64,000 nt of DNA from Clostridioides difficile (GCA_012955965.1 JABBZI010000016.1:1-64000), one strand, 5' to 3'. Counted from the stretch's first letter, positions 54,342 through 63,148 are shown. The notes: a model not told the origin generated them from the letters alone. Translations and numbers: made by a program.

Positions 54342-54370
54342 ATAAAAAAGCAGTTAAACTGCTTTTTTAT
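54342..54370. terminator. Terminator between cassette and integrase
   Basis: ATAAAAAAGCAGTT and AACTGCTTTTTTAT, perfect arms with a one-base centre; separates the integrase from the three-gene unit. Confidence 0.75.
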
Positions 54371-54375
54371 ATATG

Positions 54376-55518
54376 CTAACAATCAGAATCATCATCTGTA
54401 AAATATCCATCTATATCATTTTCACTAGTAATTAATACTTTGTTCTCAATAGGTTCAGCTTTTAATTCGTTAATCAATTTTATGAAGTCATCAAAGATAG
54501 TTATTTGTTTATTTTCACCTTCTGATTCTGTCTGACTTACAATATCTTTAGCTTTTTCTTCTATTTTTTTAACATTATTTGCAATGTTTTTAGCTTTTTT
54601 TTCAAATGATTTCTCTTCAGCAATTTCTTTTCCTAATTTATTAAGTTCTATATCAACTCTTGCTTTTATTTTACTTCCCATTCTCTCTATAAAATCTTTT
54701 TTTAGAGAAATATTCCACTTTTCATTTTCTTTAGCTTCAAGGTAGGCATAAATAATGTTAGGAATTATATTATTAGTACAGAGTATTACTAATATATGTT
54801 TTAAATCTTCTTTTGTATGTTTTTTAAGTAAGTCTCCATTATAAGATGATTCATCAATTGAAAATGTTCCCTTTGGTTTAAACTCGATTATGATATTATG
54901 ATTTTCTTTTTCACTTTTGTAATGTACTTGGGGTCTTAACATTTGTAAATCATCATTACTTAATAGGAAAGCTAATGTACCTAAAATTTCACATATTCTA
55001 TCTCCATTTCCAGATAGAGTATTATTACGATCTTTTGTAACTCCACTGTAAGCAGTCAGTAAGTTTATGTAAATATTTCCTAACGAGGATAGGGGGTTAC
55101 TTGGAGTATCCATATAAAATTTAAACATCCAATATAACAAATCTTCAGTTATTGCTGGGGTATCATAAACTATGGCTCCCCAATCATTTTTTTTAAAATA
55201 CTTATCTATATGCTTTTGAACATTAGTAATACCTCTAAAAACAATCATCTTTAATTTATTTTCTGAATTATTATATATTAATATTTTAGTTTCTTCTGGA
55301 ATTTCTTCAGTTTCTGGATGAGATATTAATATTTTGAAAAATATGTATTCAATAGTTTTTGAACTAATATAAGTTTCTTTTTTTACTATATCACTGTTTT
55401 CTGATATTGATGCAATACAATTGCTTGAATTAGTCACTGTTTTCTTGTTGTTTAATTTGATGATAACTTCATCTAAGGTATATTCTTTTTTAAATTTCCA
55501 ATATGAAAACCTTATCAT
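54376..55518 (-). CDS. Unknown prophage cassette protein C (380 aa)
   Basis: 380 residues after AAAAAGGAG. N-terminal 250 residues form a mixed alpha/beta region without a motif I know (KILIYNNSENKLKMIVFRGITNVQKHIDKYFKKNDWGAIVYDTPAITEDLLYWMFKFY, PQVHYKSEKENHNIIIEFKPKG). Residues about 300-345 are a coiled coil (EKSFEKKAKNIANNVKKIEEKAKDIV), then an acidic tail. No signal peptide. Last of three genes between ImmA and integrase, a position where temperate phages carry host-benefit or defence genes. Confidence 0.75.
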   Translation of the reverse strand: MIRFSYWKFKKEYTLDEVIIKLNNKKTVTNSSNCIASISENSDIVKKETYISSKTIEYIFFKILISHPETEEIPEETKILIYNNSENKLKMIVFRGITNVQKHIDKYFKKNDWGAIVYDTPAITEDLLYWMFKFYMDTPSNPLSSLGNIYINLLTAYSGVTKDRNNTLSGNGDRICEILGTLAFLLSNDDLQMLRPQVHYKSEKENHNIIIEFKPKGTFSIDESSYNGDLLKKHTKEDLKHILVILCTNNIIPNIIYAYLEAKENEKWNISLKKDFIERMGSKIKARVDIELNKLGKEIAEEKSFEKKAKNIANNVKKIEEKAKDIVSQTESEGENKQITIFDDFIKLINELKAEPIENKVLITSENDIDGYFTDDDSDC

Positions 55519-55535
55519 ATTTTGAAATCTCCTTT

Positions 55536-56267
55536 TTAATTATTTTGGATTAGAAGCTTATGTTTTTCATAGTCAAAAGTAAAAAATGTATTAATAATCA
55601 ATTTCAATATTTTGAATTTAATACCAGTATTACTTTTTGGCAAAAGTGATGTTTCTATAAATTCATAGTCAAATGAATTTAAATTACTTATAATTTTAAA
55701 TTCGGTAAAAAATTCCCCTTTATTTTTTTTCAACTTGCTTTTTGGTAAAGCACTAGAGATATCAATTAATAAATACTTTATATTAGAATCGTCTACATAC
55801 TGTGCTGTATTCCAAGTAGCATTGTCTACATTGAAGTCTACCCAAGACGGATGTTCTATTTTTAATTGTATACCACCAAATGAATCTATGATTTTCAGCC
55901 AGAGTAAGCTTACAAAGTTAACATTAACCTGAATAATTAATTTATGAGTTCGATGATTTGAGCCAGGCAATGAAAGAGAAGTTGAATCAGTTGACATAGA
56001 GGAATTTCTAATTAAAATTTCAAAGTAAGGTGTAAAGAATACTATGCAGAAAATGATATTGACAATAAAGACTAAGATGCTTGAATTAACTGTATATACT
56101 AAATCTTTTGATGTAACAAAATTTGAAAAAATAGAACCATATCTCCCAAAATGAGAGCTTATAAATTTTAATGGGTCTATTTTAAAAAAAGCTAATAAAG
56201 CTATAGTTATGGTTGAAAATATAGGAGTAGCTATAGCTGGGTTTTCTTGAATAATTTTTTTAACCAT
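55536..56267 (-). CDS. Unknown prophage cassette protein B, membrane-anchored (243 aa)
   Basis: 243 residues. Two hydrophobic helices (ATPIFSTITIALLAFFKI and VNSSILVFIVNIIFCIVFFTPYFEILI) are followed by about 140 residues rich in beta strands (HKLIIQVNVNFVSLLWLKIID, FFTEFKIISNLNSFDYEFIE). The topology suggests a membrane effector or anchor with a cytoplasmic domain. It starts three bases after the first gene's stop and ends 17 bases before protein C, so the three are one operon. Confidence 0.75.
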   Translation of the reverse strand: MVKKIIQENPAIATPIFSTITIALLAFFKIDPLKFISSHFGRYGSIFSNFVTSKDLVYTVNSSILVFIVNIIFCIVFFTPYFEILIRNSSMSTDSTSLSLPGSNHRTHKLIIQVNVNFVSLLWLKIIDSFGGIQLKIEHPSWVDFNVDNATWNTAQYVDDSNIKYLLIDISSALPKSKLKKNKGEFFTEFKIISNLNSFDYEFIETSLLPKSNTGIKFKILKLIINTFFTFDYEKHKLLIQNN

Positions 56268-56270
56268 AAG

Positions 56271-56828
56271 TTATCCCTCAATTGAAAGTTTTAAAATAAG
56301 TTCTTTTAATTTCGCAGGAGTAGTTTTATCATTTATATAAAGAACTCCATTATTAAAAAATGTTACATCAATATTAAAAGGAAATCTATCAACTTCGTAT
56401 TTGATAAGAATTGATTTTACATCAATACATTCATCTAATGTTAACCATTTTAAGTAATCAAAAAGTTTATGCATGATAGTTTCTTTTTCATCAATATTGT
56501 TTGTATTATTTATACTAAGAATCTGATTTCTTATGAATTCAATTGTATAATCATCTATGAATTCTAAAAAATTAACAGAACCAAGAAATATATTACTTTT
56601 TACTGCATATTCTATTATCTTTAAAAATTTAGTTGAAGTAATAGTCCATTGGCGTAAGTTTATACCAATAATTCGTTTCAAAATATCACTATAAGAATTA
56701 GAACTGAAGTCATATTTTATACCAATAATATTGTCAGTAAATAAATAGATATCATTGTTATTGAACTCATTTTTCAATTCATTTAAAGCATAACTATCTA
56801 AAACTTCTAGTAATTTGTATTGAATCAT
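56271..56828 (-). CDS. Unknown prophage cassette protein A (185 aa)
   Basis: 185 residues after GAGGTGA. Hydrophilic, helix-rich (LLEVLDSYALNELKNEF, LKRIIGINLRQWTITSTKFLKIIEYAVKS), with a C-terminal strand region (PFNIDVTFFNNGVLYIND). No known motif. The N-terminus resembles small phage effector-associated proteins in size and composition such as trypco/EAD-type death-like domains, but I cannot support this by motif. Confidence 0.7.
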   Translation of the reverse strand: MIQYKLLEVLDSYALNELKNEFNNNDIYLFTDNIIGIKYDFSSNSYSDILKRIIGINLRQWTITSTKFLKIIEYAVKSNIFLGSVNFLEFIDDYTIEFIRNQILSINNTNNIDEKETIMHKLFDYLKWLTLDECIDVKSILIKYEVDRFPFNIDVTFFNNGVLYINDKTTPAKLKELILKLSIEG

Positions 56829-57228
56829 TTATTATCACCTCACTTAATTAATAATGGAATATATTTTTTCAGATTATTATAGAATAAAATATTAATGTAT
56901 TTATTATATGTATATATTTATGTCAAAATACAATAAATAAAAAATTATATATTTATTTCACTTAGTTAAATTATATCACAAGATATATCACAAAATAAAT
57001 GAAAATTTAGAGCTTTTTAACTTAATATATTTATATCAAAGAGCAGATTAACTGCTCTTTATATACTTTTTGTTATGTACAATATTATCTTAATTTTGTT
57101 TACTTGGTTTGCAATGAATTATTTTCTTAATATTCTTATAATTTTTTAGCTTTTATGCATAGTTTATTATAATGATATTGAAATATTTATTTATTAAGTA
57201 AAAATCTATAAAAGTAGAATGAAAGTGT
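56829..57228. other. Promoter region of the cassette and a terminator
   Basis: 400 AT-rich bases. AAAGAGCAG (57038-57046) pairs with CTGCTCTTT (57052-57060), a hairpin that could end the ImmA transcript; the remainder should contain the cassette promoter. Confidence 0.5.
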
Positions 57229-57735
57229 TTAAAAAATATCCTCGTATATGTAGAAATTTGGTAAATTAGTTAATACTAGAAATCTATTGTTTCCCAAGTC
57301 TAACATGTTTTTCTTTCTTGATAGAAATTCTAATCTTTTTAATAAGAATTCAACGCTAACTTGTAATTCTTCTGCTATTTCATATACACTTGTTGCATGT
57401 GAATTAATAACATGTATTATTTCTTCTTCTGTTATAAGAAATTCACCTGCCCATCTTAGGGCTTTGTCCTCAGTTTTATCTACCAATATTTTGTTTTTGT
57501 AACTGTTTTTTGAGGATACATAATTTCCAACACTGGTAAAATGATGTCCTAATTCTTCTGTTAGTATCTCTATTAGCTTAGTATTATTTTGTTTTAATGA
57601 ATTAAGCAATGATATAATTTTTAACCCTTGCTTGTTTATATACAATCCTTTTATGTCATCTGCTATTTTGTCAGTGTAGTAAATTTCTATTTCTTCATTT
57701 TTTGCTAAGTCTAAAAGTGCGTCTAGTTTTTTCAT
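57229..57735 (-). CDS. ImmA/IrrE-family metallopeptidase
   Basis: 168 residues after AGGGGGG. LIEILTEELGHHFTSVG is the zinc motif (family HExxH, here with EELGHH so the first His is replaced or shifted), followed by KTEDKALRWAGEFLITEEEI with the third ligand region. A C-terminal HTH-like stretch VYEIAEELQVSVEFLLKRLEFL follows. It lies downstream of the repressor, as in ImmA-ImmR type lysogeny switches, and may cleave the repressor on induction. Confidence 0.8.
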   Translation of the reverse strand: MKKLDALLDLAKNEEIEIYYTDKIADDIKGLYINKQGLKIISLLNSLKQNNTKLIEILTEELGHHFTSVGNYVSSKNSYKNKILVDKTEDKALRWAGEFLITEEEIIHVINSHATSVYEIAEELQVSVEFLLKRLEFLSRKKNMLDLGNNRFLVLTNLPNFYIYEDIF

Positions 57736-57785
57736 GGAAATCCCCCTATAAAAAGAATGTATTTTTGAGTCTTATTATATATAAA

Positions 57786-57806
57786 GAGCAGGTGTGAACT
57801 GCTCTA
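57786..57806 (-). terminator. Hairpin after the repressor gene
   Basis: AGAGCAG and CTGCTCT around GTGTGAA; T-poor on this strand, so only a possible terminator. Confidence 0.45.
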
Positions 57807-57811
57807 AATAT

Positions 57812-58357
57812 TCATTTTTTATACTTATTTATTAAAAATTCAATATAATCATTAAGCTGTTCTTGTGCTTCTTCTGGTAAATCCTCATGTGGATTAGCTT
57901 TATGTGCAGCCACAGTATCTATATGATTTCTAACAAGTGTTGTGCCTAGAATATAATCTGTTGTGACATCAAAATAGTGAGCAAGCTTTACAATATCATC
58001 ACTTTTAGGTGAAATTATATTATTTTCATATTTAGATAATAAATCGGTACTTATTTCTAATTTTTTGCCTAATATATTTAATGCGACACCTTTTTCCTTT
58101 ATTAATTCTCTTAATCTTTTTGAGAAAATAGGATTTAAAGATTTTACTACTTGATTGGGATTTTTTATGTCTGTTTTACCAAGTAAGTAATCCGTTGATA
58201 CATCAAAATAATTTGAACAGTCTTCAATAAAAGATTGCTTTGGCTCTCTTAACCCATTTTCAATCCTAGATAGAGTGGATTTATTTACATTTAAATCCAT
58301 GCTTAATCTATCTAAAGATATTCCTTTTTCTTCTCTCAGTTCTTTTAATCTAAACAT
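57812..58357 (-). CDS. Phage repressor with two HTH domains
   Basis: 181 residues after AAAGGATG. Two XRE helix-turn-helix domains in tandem: residues 3-60 (LKELREEKGISLDRLSMDLNVNKSTLSRIENGLREPK, STDYLLGKT) and about 77-140 (LRELIKEKGVALNILGKKLEISTDLLSKYENNIISPK, TTDYILGTT). There is no LexA-type peptidase domain, so regulation would come through ImmA or the antirepressor. Divergent from cro. Confidence 0.88.
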   Translation of the reverse strand: MFRLKELREEKGISLDRLSMDLNVNKSTLSRIENGLREPKQSFIEDCSNYFDVSTDYLLGKTDIKNPNQVVKSLNPIFSKRLRELIKEKGVALNILGKKLEISTDLLSKYENNIISPKSDDIVKLAHYFDVTTDYILGTTLVRNHIDTVAAHKANPHEDLPEEAQEQLNDYIEFLINKYKK

Positions 58358-58386
58358 ATAAAATCATCCTTTATTGTAGTTTTCAT

Positions 58387-58520
58387 TATAGCAACTTTTA
58401 TTTACATTATAGCAACTTTTTTTGCTATTACAATTAAAATTGCCAAAAAAGCAACAAAAATATTGACTTTTAACATTTTTGTTGCTATTATATAAACAAG
58501 AACTTGCTTATATAGCAAAA
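58387..58520. promoter_or_regulatory. Lysogeny-switch operators and cro promoter
   Basis: The motif TATAGCAAC or its complement GTTGCTAT occurs at about 58387, 58408, 58422 (partial), 58481 and 58511. TTGACT (58463-58468) and TATTAT (58486-58491) at 17 bases form the cro promoter, with the 58481 copy covering the -10 box. Confidence 0.7.
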
Positions 58521-58537
58521 AGTTAGAGGGTGAAGAA

Positions 58538-58753
58538 ATGCATGTCAATAGATTAAAAGGGTTAATGAAAGAAAATCAACATACGCAAAAATTTGTTGCA
58601 GATTTGTTAGGTCTTAGTTTATTTGGCTTTAGGCTTAAACTTAATGGTAAAAATGAGTTCAAAGCAAACGAAATAAAAAAGTTGTCTGAATTATATGGAG
58701 TATCAACAGACTATTTTTTTTCAGATTTAGTTGCCAAAATGGCAATAAAATGA
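58538..58753 (+). CDS. Cro-like HTH protein
   Basis: 71 residues after TTAGAGG. MHVNRLKGLMKENQHTQKFVADLLGLSLFGFRLKLNGKNEFKANEIKKLSELYGVSTDYFF is a single Cro/CI HTH. First gene of the plus-strand early operon, opposite the repressor. Confidence 0.85.
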   Translation: MHVNRLKGLMKENQHTQKFVADLLGLSLFGFRLKLNGKNEFKANEIKKLSELYGVSTDYFFSDLVAKMAIK

Positions 58754-58783
58754 TGGGTATTTTATAGAGAGGAGTTTGTAAAT

Positions 58784-59599
58784 ATGAAAGATTTAAAAAT
58801 AGTAAAAGTTAATAACAGACTAACAACTGACAGTAGAGATATAGCTCTAATGGTTGGAAAAGAACACAAGATTTTACTAAGGGATATAAGAAATTATATA
58901 AATCAAATGGAAGAAGCCAATAAAAACATGAGTACAGATTTGTACCCATCTGATTATTTTATTGAAAATACTTATTTAGATGATTATAAAAGAGATAAAC
59001 CATGTTATGCAATAACAAAGATAGGTTGTGACTTTATAGCAAATAAAATGACAGGAATAAAAGGTACAGCATTTACAGGAATATATACAAAAAAATTTGA
59101 TGAAATGGAAAGATATTCAAAAGATGAACAACCTAAACTACCAACTACATACAAAGAAGCATTACAACATCTTATAGAGCAAGTAGAAGTAAATGAGAAG
59201 TTACAACTAGAAGGGAAAATGAAAGACCAAGTAATAAAAGAACTAAAACCAAAGGCAGATTATACAGATATGATACTTAAAAACAAAGGTCTTGTCACTA
59301 TAACTCAAATAGCAAAAGACTATGGAATGAGTGGAAAAGAAATGAATAAAATACTTCATGAAAGAGGAATCCAATACAAACAAAGTGGGCAATGGCTTTT
59401 ATATAAACAATATCAAGGCAAGGGGTACACTCATTCAGAAACAATAGACATAACTAGAAGTGATGGAATGACTGATGTAAAAATGACAACTAAATGGACT
59501 CAAAAAGGAAGATTGTTTTTATATGATTTATTAAAAGTAAATAATATATTGCCAGATATAGAAAAAGAGTATAGTTATCAAACTTCAATGTTAGGTTAG
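58784..59599 (+). CDS. Phage antirepressor, Rha plus KilAC domains
   Basis: 271 residues after AGAGAGGAG. N-terminal Rha-type domain (LTTDSRDIALMVGKEHKILLRDIRNYINQM, YAITKIGCDFIANKMTG) about 10-110, a coiled linker, and a C-terminal KilAC/ANT domain (LVTITQIAKDYGMSGKEMNKILHERGIQYKQSGQWLLYKQYQGKGYTHSE, TTKWTQKGRLFLYDLL). Such antirepressors bind repressor or host DNA to promote lytic growth. Confidence 0.88.
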   Translation: MKDLKIVKVNNRLTTDSRDIALMVGKEHKILLRDIRNYINQMEEANKNMSTDLYPSDYFIENTYLDDYKRDKPCYAITKIGCDFIANKMTGIKGTAFTGIYTKKFDEMERYSKDEQPKLPTTYKEALQHLIEQVEVNEKLQLEGKMKDQVIKELKPKADYTDMILKNKGLVTITQIAKDYGMSGKEMNKILHERGIQYKQSGQWLLYKQYQGKGYTHSETIDITRSDGMTDVKMTTKWTQKGRLFLYDLLKVNNILPDIEKEYSYQTSMLG

Positions 59600-59641
59600 T
59601 GATTTAGGAAAACACAGAATATTCAAAAAGGAGTGATTAAA

Positions 59642-59809
59642 TTGGAAAATAAAAAAATAGAAGAAATAAAAAATGCATTAATAGGGGTGAATCAGACAGA
59701 GTGGTCTTTAGTAAAATCTTTTATTGACATGTATTTTAGTAAAAAAGCCGCCAAACTTGAAATTGACGACCTAGATAATTTTGATTTGTATATAAAACGA
59801 AAATTTTAA
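59642..59809 (+). CDS. 55-residue phage protein
   Basis: TTG start after AAAAGGAG. ENKKIEEIKNALIGVNQTEWSLVKSFIDMYFSKKAAKLEIDDL: helical, typical size of small early phage proteins. Function unknown. Confidence 0.6.
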   Translation: MENKKIEEIKNALIGVNQTEWSLVKSFIDMYFSKKAAKLEIDDLDNFDLYIKRKF

Positions 59810-59885
59810 TTACTAACAATTTGTATAAAAATTAGATGGACTAGTTGGAATATAAATAATAAAAAAGATGGGAGAGAATTTTCAC

Positions 59886-60278
59886 ATGGACATTTCTGAA
59901 AGTGTAGTAAAGCAATTTAGTGATAGTTTAAAAAGTTTAATAGAAGTAGAGATAAATAAACAAGAAACAAATAGAGTTAAGAGCCAAACAGTTGAACAAA
60001 AGGTAAAAGTACTAGAGCCTAAGGATATAGTTGTTTTAATAAAAAGAGGCTATCCAAATTACTTGATAACAGTAGAAGAAGCAAGGGGAATTTTAAAATT
60101 AGATACAGTTTTTATGCGTAGGTTAGTGAGCACAGGTTTGATAAAATCACTGGCTAGAGGTGATGGTAGAAAAATTTCAAGATATGAAGTTGATGATTTT
60201 ATTGAAAGAAATCAAGGTAAAAATTTGGATGAACTTTTAAAAGCAGTAGAGAGGGGTGATGAAATTGTTAAGCCTTAA
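59886..60278 (+). CDS. Helix-turn-helix (excisionase-type) phage protein
   Basis: 130 residues from ATG 59886 with GGGAGAG; the in-frame ATG at 59868 overlaps that site. The C-terminal half, PNYLITVEEARGILKLDTVFMRRLVSTGLIKSLARGDGRKISRYEVDDFIERN, has the winged-helix arrangement of excisionase/MerR-like DNA-binding domains; the N-terminal half is helical. It may be the excisionase or a regulator of the early operon. Confidence 0.65.
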   Translation: MDISESVVKQFSDSLKSLIEVEINKQETNRVKSQTVEQKVKVLEPKDIVVLIKRGYPNYLITVEEARGILKLDTVFMRRLVSTGLIKSLARGDGRKISRYEVDDFIERNQGKNLDELLKAVERGDEIVKP

Positions 60279-60408
60279 TACTAATAAGAATAATATAGTA
60301 ACTCTTAAAAAAGATGGAAAAGTTATAGCAGATATAGTATTTAAAGATATTAAAACTGGTAAGAAAATATCGGTTGGAATATTAAATAAAAAAGTGCTGG
60401 TCAAATAA
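60259..60408 (+). CDS. 49-residue phage protein
   Basis: ATG after GAGGGGTG, overlapping the previous gene by 20 bases. MKLLSLNTNKNNIVTLKKDG and KVIADIVFKDIKTGKKISVG suggest a small beta-sheet protein. Followed by a hairpin. Confidence 0.6.
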   Translation: MKLLSLNTNKNNIVTLKKDGKVIADIVFKDIKTGKKISVGILNKKVLVK

Positions 60409-60418
60409 CCAACACACA
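60392..60418 (+). terminator. Hairpin after the 49-residue gene
   Basis: GTGCTGGT and ACCAACAC with one mismatch, loop CAAATA, followed by an A-rich run; weak as a terminator on the plus strand. Confidence 0.45.
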
Positions 60419-60570
60419 AAAAAATAAAAAATAAAATATAACACAAACAAATTATAGCACAAAAAGAATGGATTTAGAATAGGTAATGTAACATTCTAAA
60501 AGGTTTAATGTGTAATATAGAAATTTAGAATGTAGTTTATATAGGTAGTAATAAATTGGGAGGGGTTTAA

Positions 60571-60813
60571 ATGGAAGCAGCTAGACTAATAGCAATAGGT
60601 CAAATTAAACAAGCAGAAAAAGAAATATGTAAATTACAAGGTACAAAAAATAATAGTAGTTTAATGTGGTGGGAAGCCGTAAAATTTGCTAGTCAAAATA
60701 TATTAGAGGGTCTGGAACATGACATTGAGTTAGAAGCTTCTATCGAGTTTAGAGACGTTATGATGTATCAAGAAGAACTTGAAAGGGATAGACCAATAGA
60801 TGTTCAGATATAA
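60571..60813 (+). CDS. 80-residue phage protein, unknown
   Basis: Start after GGGAGGGG. MEAARLIAIGQIKQAEKEICKLQ..WWEAVKFASQNILEGLEHDIE: helical and acidic. Small early-region protein, no known motif. A GAGCC/GGCTC hairpin follows (about 60819-60839). Confidence 0.65.
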   Translation: MEAARLIAIGQIKQAEKEICKLQGTKNNSSLMWWEAVKFASQNILEGLEHDIELEASIEFRDVMMYQEELERDRPIDVQI

Positions 60814-60893
60814 AGAAAAGAGCCTTTGCACAGGCTCTAGGTAAAAATAAACTAAAAAAAATTATAGCTATATTATAGCATAAGGGGGAATAA

Positions 60894-61175
60894 ATGAAAA
60901 CAAGAAGTGAAATAATTAATGATTTAGAAGATAGATTATTTTTATTAAAGTTTATGACAATAGATGAAGTAGATTGGGATGTAAAGTTTGGACAAATATC
61001 AGCATTAGAATCTTGCATAGATAAACATAAAAAAGGGTGGACTTTGAAACAATTTGAAGAGCATTTGGAAGAATACAAATTACAAGGGGGTTGTGGTGAT
61101 TACATAGATGGATTTATGTCTGTTTTAGAAAGAAATATTAGAGAAATGGAGAGTGAGATTATTGGAAGTAAATAA
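60894..61175 (+). CDS. 93-residue phage protein, unknown
   Basis: Start after AAGGGGG. MKTRSEIINDLEDRLFLLKFMTIDEVDWDVKFGQISALESCIDK: helical. Ends overlapping the ERF-like gene, so co-translated. Function unknown. Confidence 0.65.
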   Translation: MKTRSEIINDLEDRLFLLKFMTIDEVDWDVKFGQISALESCIDKHKKGWTLKQFEEHLEEYKLQGGCGDYIDGFMSVLERNIREMESEIIGSK

Positions 61176-61800
61176 TATTTATATTAAATTAATGGATGTA
61201 AGAATTAAGTTTAATAAATTAGATATAAAAAAGAGTGGTCAAAATAAGTTTGCTAACTTTAAGTATTTTGAGTTGGCAGACTTTCTCCCTCAAGCTACAG
61301 AATTATTAGAAAAAGCCAAATTATGCCCTATAGTGACCTTTACAAATGACTATGCAACACTAACATTGATTAATGGAGAAAATCCAACAGAAGAGATAAT
61401 ATTCACATCTCCAATGAGAGAGTTACAACTAAAAGGTTCTAATGAGTTACAAGCATTGGGAGGAATTGAAACTTATCAAACAAGATATTTATACATACAA
61501 TTATTAAACATTACAGAGAATGATACTTTTGATGCAACGAGTGGAAAAGAGGATTATAAGAGAAATGATTTAGGGAATTTTTCTAGTAAAGGAAATGAAA
61601 ATAGTCAAATAAAAATAAATCAAAATCAAATAAAAAGGCTCTTTTCAATAGCAAATACTATAGGAAAAGATGCAGATAGAGTAAAAAGTGAAGTATATTA
61701 TAAGTTTAATAAAGAAGTTAAGGATTTAAGTAAGCAAGAATATGACCAGATATGTGTTGGATATGAGAAATTACAAAGAGAAAAAGGGTTAATTAAGTAG
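61162..61800 (+). CDS. ERF-family single-strand annealing protein
   Basis: About 212 residues from TTG 61162 (GGAGAG about nine bases upstream); GTG 61153 is also possible. KLDIKKSGQNKFANFKYFELADFLPQATELLEKAKL and the segment LQLKGSNELQALGGIETYQTRYLYIQLLNI are ERF signature blocks. ERF proteins anneal single strands in phage recombination. The C-terminal KINQNQIKRLFSIANTIGKDADRVKSEVYYKF is a helical tail seen in such proteins. SSB and a replication gene follow. Confidence 0.85.
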   Translation: MEVNNIYIKLMDVRIKFNKLDIKKSGQNKFANFKYFELADFLPQATELLEKAKLCPIVTFTNDYATLTLINGENPTEEIIFTSPMRELQLKGSNELQALGGIETYQTRYLYIQLLNITENDTFDATSGKEDYKRNDLGNFSSKGNENSQIKINQNQIKRLFSIANTIGKDADRVKSEVYYKFNKEVKDLSKQEYDQICVGYEKLQREKGLIK

Positions 61801-61809
61801 GTGAATCTC

Positions 61810-62709
61810 TTGAATAATATGGACAAAGTTATTATAGAAAAGGGAAATATACTAAGTGATGGATACGGTCTCATGCCAAGATTAGTAGCTAGAGATAGAT
61901 GGTTAACTGTTGGTGCTAGAATGTTATATTCCTATTTATCCAGCTTTGCAGGAACTACTGGAACCTGTTTTCCAACTAGGGATTTAATCTGTTATGAGTT
62001 AAATATATCAAAAGACACTTTTACAAAATATAAAAAAGAATTAGAAACTAGTGGTTATATAAAAATTCATAAAAATAAATCTAAACAAGGTAAGATGCAA
62101 AACAATATATATGAAATTGTATTTGATAGAACTCATATAGAAAAATGTATTTTTAATAGAGGTTCAAAAGAAGATAAAAAGAAAAAAAAGCCATGTCCTA
62201 AAAATATAGACATGGAACCATGTCCTACTTTTCCGGACACGACTCAGCCGGACACGGAAAATATGGACACTAATATTAATAGTATTAATATTAATAGTTT
62301 TAATAGTATGTATATAGATAAGCCTGTGGATAACAATTTAAAAGAATTTAAGAAGCTATATGAAGAAAACATAGGAGTAGTATATCCAGTTACAGCAGAA
62401 TGGTTATTAGAAGTATCTAATGAAGTAGATGTAAAAGTATTTAAAAGAGCTATAGAGATATGTGCTGAAAGAATGAGTATGAATTTATCATATTTAAAAG
62501 GCATTCTTAAAAAGTGGAAAGATTCAAACATAACTACATATGAGCAATTAGAATTATATAAATTACAACATGAAAATAAAAAATCAAGAAAATCTAGTAA
62601 TCAAACAAATAAAAATAAGTTTGCTAATTTTGAACAAACATTTACTCAATATAGTAAAAAAGAACTAGATGAAATTATAAAGAAAAGCCAAAAGGCTAAA
62701 TTTAAATAA
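61810..62709 (+). CDS. Phage replication protein, HTH plus DnaD-like domain
   Basis: About 299 residues from TTG 61810 with AGGTG upstream; GTG 61801 is an alternative. The N-terminal winged helix is VARDRWLTVGARMLYSYLSSFAGTTGTCFPTRDLICYELNISKDTFTKYKKELETSGYIKIHKN. After a polar linker (with MEPCPTFPDTTQPDTENMD) comes a DnaD/DnaB2-like domain (FKKLYEENIGVVYPVTAEWLLEVSNEVDVKVFKRAIEICAERMSMNLSYLKGILKKWKDSNITTYEQLE). Such proteins load the helicase at the phage origin. Confidence 0.8.
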   Translation: MNNMDKVIIEKGNILSDGYGLMPRLVARDRWLTVGARMLYSYLSSFAGTTGTCFPTRDLICYELNISKDTFTKYKKELETSGYIKIHKNKSKQGKMQNNIYEIVFDRTHIEKCIFNRGSKEDKKKKKPCPKNIDMEPCPTFPDTTQPDTENMDTNINSININSFNSMYIDKPVDNNLKEFKKLYEENIGVVYPVTAEWLLEVSNEVDVKVFKRAIEICAERMSMNLSYLKGILKKWKDSNITTYEQLELYKLQHENKKSRKSSNQTNKNKFANFEQTFTQYSKKELDEIIKKSQKAKFK

Positions 62710-62728
62710 TAATAGTGGAGGTACTAAA

Positions 62729-63148
62729 ATGAATCAAGTTGTATTAGTTGGGAGATTAACTAGAGACCCAGAACTAAAATACATACCAGGAACAGGCACA
62801 GCAGTAGCATCATTTACAATAGCTGTAGACAGAAATTATATAAATAAAGATGGGAAAAGGGATACTGACTTTATACCAATAGAAGTAATAGGTAAATCAG
62901 CTGAATACTGTGCAAATTACATAACAAAAGGGAAGCTAGTAGCATTAGAAGGAAATATAAGAGTTGATAATTATCAAACTCAATCAGGAGAAAAGAGAAC
63001 ATTTACAAAAGTAAGTACAAAATCAGTACAGTCATTAGAAAGTAAGAGTAAATCAAGTAATTCATATAAAGAGAGTGTACAAGATGGAACAATAGGACTA
63101 GACCCTCAAGGATTTGAAATTATAGATGATGATGAGTTACCATTTTAA
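62729..63148 (+). CDS. ssb: Single-stranded DNA-binding protein
   Basis: 139 residues after GGAGG. OB fold: NQVVLVGRLTRDPELKYIPGTGTAVASFTIAVDRNYINKDGKRDTDFIPIEVIGKSAEYCANYITKGKLVALEGNIRVDNYQTQSGEKR. The acidic C-terminal tail DDDELPF binds partner proteins. Prophage copy, in the replication module. Confidence 0.95.
   Translation: MNQVVLVGRLTRDPELKYIPGTGTAVASFTIAVDRNYINKDGKRDTDFIPIEVIGKSAEYCANYITKGKLVALEGNIRVDNYQTQSGEKRTFTKVSTKSVQSLESKSKSSNSYKESVQDGTIGLDPQGFEIIDDDELPF

Noticed and set aside
58380-58520. CRISPR-like short repeats
   Set aside because: Copies of TATAGCAAC are irregularly spaced and in both orientations, which fits phage operators and not an array. No CRISPR array seen anywhere.
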